DNA from: Betaproteobacteria bacterium | Lineage (GTDB): Bacteria; Pseudomonadota; Gammaproteobacteria; Burkholderiales; Usitatibacteraceae | Assembly (NCBI GenBank): GCA_025362135.1 | Contig: JANYHZ010000147.1 | Location: 1 to 37,056, forward strand | Direction: 5' to 3' | Length of the DNA stretch: 37,056 nt | In this document: positions 35,472 through 37,056 of the stretch, piece by piece | Numbering within the stretch: the first letter of the stretch is position 1 | How the letters are laid out: each line of letters starts with the position of its first letter | Made by a program: the position numbers and the translations under genes | The notes under the pieces: generated by a model | What the model was told of the DNA's origin: nothing | Databases searched by the model: none | What the model saw: the letters and a program-made list of their open reading frames with translations, nothing else

Positions 35472-35631
35472 GTCGCGGGGCTCCAGAATAAATCAGAAAT
35501 AACTTCGTCGTTCCGGAGCGAAGTATCTCACCCTGCATAGTTTTCACGAAAATCGTTTTGCAAATTTTTGCGCCGGTTTAGCCGGTTTGTATTGGCCGAT
35601 GCTTCGGGCTGTTAAGTATTTGGCCGCGGAT

Positions 35632-37056
35632 TCAATCCGCCATCGCCGGTTGTGGCGCATGTGCAGAGTCAGCCACATCCCCTGCCAGCACCATCGGTCC
35701 GCTTCCTGACCAGCGATCCAGATAGAGGTAAATCACCGGTGTGATGAACAGCGTAATCACTTGCGAGAAGAGAAGGCCCCCGACCACCGCCAGGCCGAGT
35801 GGTTGTCGCAATTCAGCCCCGGCACCCAGACCGAATGCAATCGGCATCGCGCCCATCAGTGCCGCGAGTGTGGTCATCATGATCGGCCGGAAACGCAACA
35901 GGCACGCGGTCCGAATCGCAATAAGCGGCGTCATGCCCCTGGTTCGTTGGGCATCGATTGCAAAGTCGATCATCATGATCGCGTTTTTCTTCACAATCCC
36001 GATGAGCATGACAATGCCAATGGTGGCAATAATCGATAACTCCATGCCAAACATCCAGAGAGTAATGAGTGCGCCGACAGCCGCCGACGGCAGCCCGGCG
36101 AGAATCGTCAGTGGATGTATGTAGCTTTCGTAGAGCACGCCCAGCAGCACATAGATCACCAGCAATGCAGCAATGATCAGCACCACTTGCCCGGCCTGTG
36201 ACGACTGGAAGGCCGCCGCGTCGCCACCCCATGCGGATAGAATGCTGGCAGGCATTTTCAGCTGATTGCGATACTGCAGGATCTTCTTCGACGCGTCGCC
36301 CAGCGCTACCCCCGGGGCCAGATTGAATGACACCGTCAATGCCTCAAGCTGGCCAGCGTGGTTGATCGAGGTGGCACCGATCTCGCGTCGCACGCTTCCC
36401 AATGCAGCCAGCGGGATCAGTTTTCCGCCCTTGGCTCGGACGAAAATCTTGTTGAAGGCGCTCTCATCGGCCCGGTCTTCACTGGCCACCTGCATGATCA
36501 CGGAATAGCTGTCGACCGATGTGAAAATCGTCGCGATCTGCCGCTCGCCGAAGGCCGAGTACATCGCACTGCGGATATCCTGAATGTTGACGCCCATCGT
36601 GTTTGCACGGTCACGGTCGATATCGAAACGTGCCTGCAGGCCCTTCAACTGGGCATCGCTCGTGACATCCCGAAACAGCGGGTCGCTGCGCATCAGGTTG
36701 ATCATGCCGTCGGTCGCGCTGCGCAGCGCGACGGTATCCACACTCTTGAGCGAATACTGGTATCGGCTCTTGCTGATCCGCCCGCCCAGTCGAAGATTTT
36801 GTAATGGGGTTGGAAAAATATTGACGCCGGCAATCGTGCGTGATTCGCGCCGGAGCGCTTCCACCACCTTGGACATCACGGGCCGCTCGCCACGCGGTTT
36901 GAGCGATACATAAATACGTCCGTTGTTGCCGTCAACGGCGTTAACGATGGCGGTATCAACGGCGGGATTGGCGCGAATGACGTCCCCCGTGCGTTGGAGC
37001 AATGCGCTCATCGCCGGAAACGAAATATCGTCCACCGCTTCGACGGTGATGAGAAT
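35632..37056 (-). CDS. RND multidrug efflux permease, MdtB/MdtC-like (partial, N-terminus beyond right edge)
   Basis: The frame is open through the right edge, giving the last 474 residues of a protein normally ~1030 long. It covers the second periplasmic loop (GDVIRANPAVDTAIV, TMGVNIQDIRSAMYSAFGE) and the last transmembrane helices. VLLGVLYESYIHPLTIL, LIGIVKKNAIMMIDFA and FRPIMMTTLAALMGAMP closely resemble MdtB/MdtC subunits of the HAE1 family. It would work with a periplasmic adaptor and an outer-membrane channel to export drugs or metabolites. Those genes are not in the window and probably lie to the right. The 160 nt between this gene and the AI-2E gene hold nothing clear. Confidence 0.92.
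   Translation of the reverse strand: MLITVEAVDDISFPAMSALLQRTGDVIRANPAVDTAIVNAVDGNNGRIYVSLKPRGERPVMSKVVEALRRESRTIAGVNIFPTPLQNLRLGGRISKSRYQYSLKSVDTVALRSATDGMINLMRSDPLFRDVTSDAQLKGLQARFDIDRDRANTMGVNIQDIRSAMYSAFGERQIATIFTSVDSYSVIMQVASEDRADESAFNKIFVRAKGGKLIPLAALGSVRREIGATSINHAGQLEALTVSFNLAPGVALGDASKKILQYRNQLKMPASILSAWGGDAAAFQSSQAGQVVLIIAALLVIYVLLGVLYESYIHPLTILAGLPSAAVGALITLWMFGMELSIIATIGIVMLIGIVKKNAIMMIDFAIDAQRTRGMTPLIAIRTACLLRFRPIMMTTLAALMGAMPIAFGLGAGAELRQPLGLAVVGGLLFSQVITLFITPVIYLYLDRWSGSGPMVLAGDVADSAHAPQPAMAD

Noticed and set aside
34738-35502. A 254-codon Ser/Thr/Ala-rich frame opposite the AI-2E gene
   Set aside because: It is a typical high-GC antisense frame. The AI-2E protein has clear transmembrane and family features.

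Overview
The window reads as chromosomal DNA of a betaproteobacterium. The evidence is the gene order nadB | rpoE-rseA-rseB-mucD-glutaredoxin-lepA-lepB-DUF4845-rnc-era-recO-pdxJ-acpS-nagZ, an EarP/EF-P pair in which EF-P carries Arg32, and a moderate GC content. I cannot name a genus. Most of the window is conserved housekeeping sequence. I found no CRISPR array, insertion sequence, prophage or rRNA.

Left part (1-8.7 kb). A secreted zinc metallopeptidase with a Calx-beta domain runs off the left edge on the minus strand. It is divergent from an MFS transporter. Then comes a minus-strand row: ETF-ubiquinone oxidoreductase, a CBS-pair protein, 3-methyladenine DNA glycosylase I, an HI0933-type flavoprotein, a PIN-domain protein and a glutathione S-transferase. 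Several of these genes overlap or nearly touch, so they may form one operon.

Middle (8.8-29.6 kb). A thioesterase-crcB pair converges on the nnr (NAD(P)HX repair) and nadB (NAD synthesis) pair. On the plus strand follow the envelope-stress block (sigma-E, anti-sigma RseA, RseB, periplasmic protease MucD), a small glutaredoxin and a strong hairpin. After the hairpin come lepA, lepB, a DUF4845 protein, rnc, era, recO, pdxJ, acpS, nagZ and earP, mostly coupled by 4-8 nt overlaps. The gene efp has its own promoter candidate and terminator, followed by uvrC and pgsA.

Right part (29.6-37 kb). A 1352-residue protein with about seven PAS domains plus GGDEF and EAL lies on the minus strand. Next are three tRNA genes (Gly-GCC, Cys-GCA, Leu-TAA) behind a near-consensus promoter. 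Then come an AI-2E-family permease and the C-terminal half of an RND efflux permease cut by the right edge.

I did not find a clearly new system. The points most worth checking are the 17-bp hairpin that the lepA-rnc operon must be transcribed through, the possible N-terminal extension of sigma-E, the seven-PAS c-di-GMP protein, the unpaired PIN gene, the Ser-for-Asn change in the Era G4 motif and the frequent TTG starts at 4-nt overlaps.
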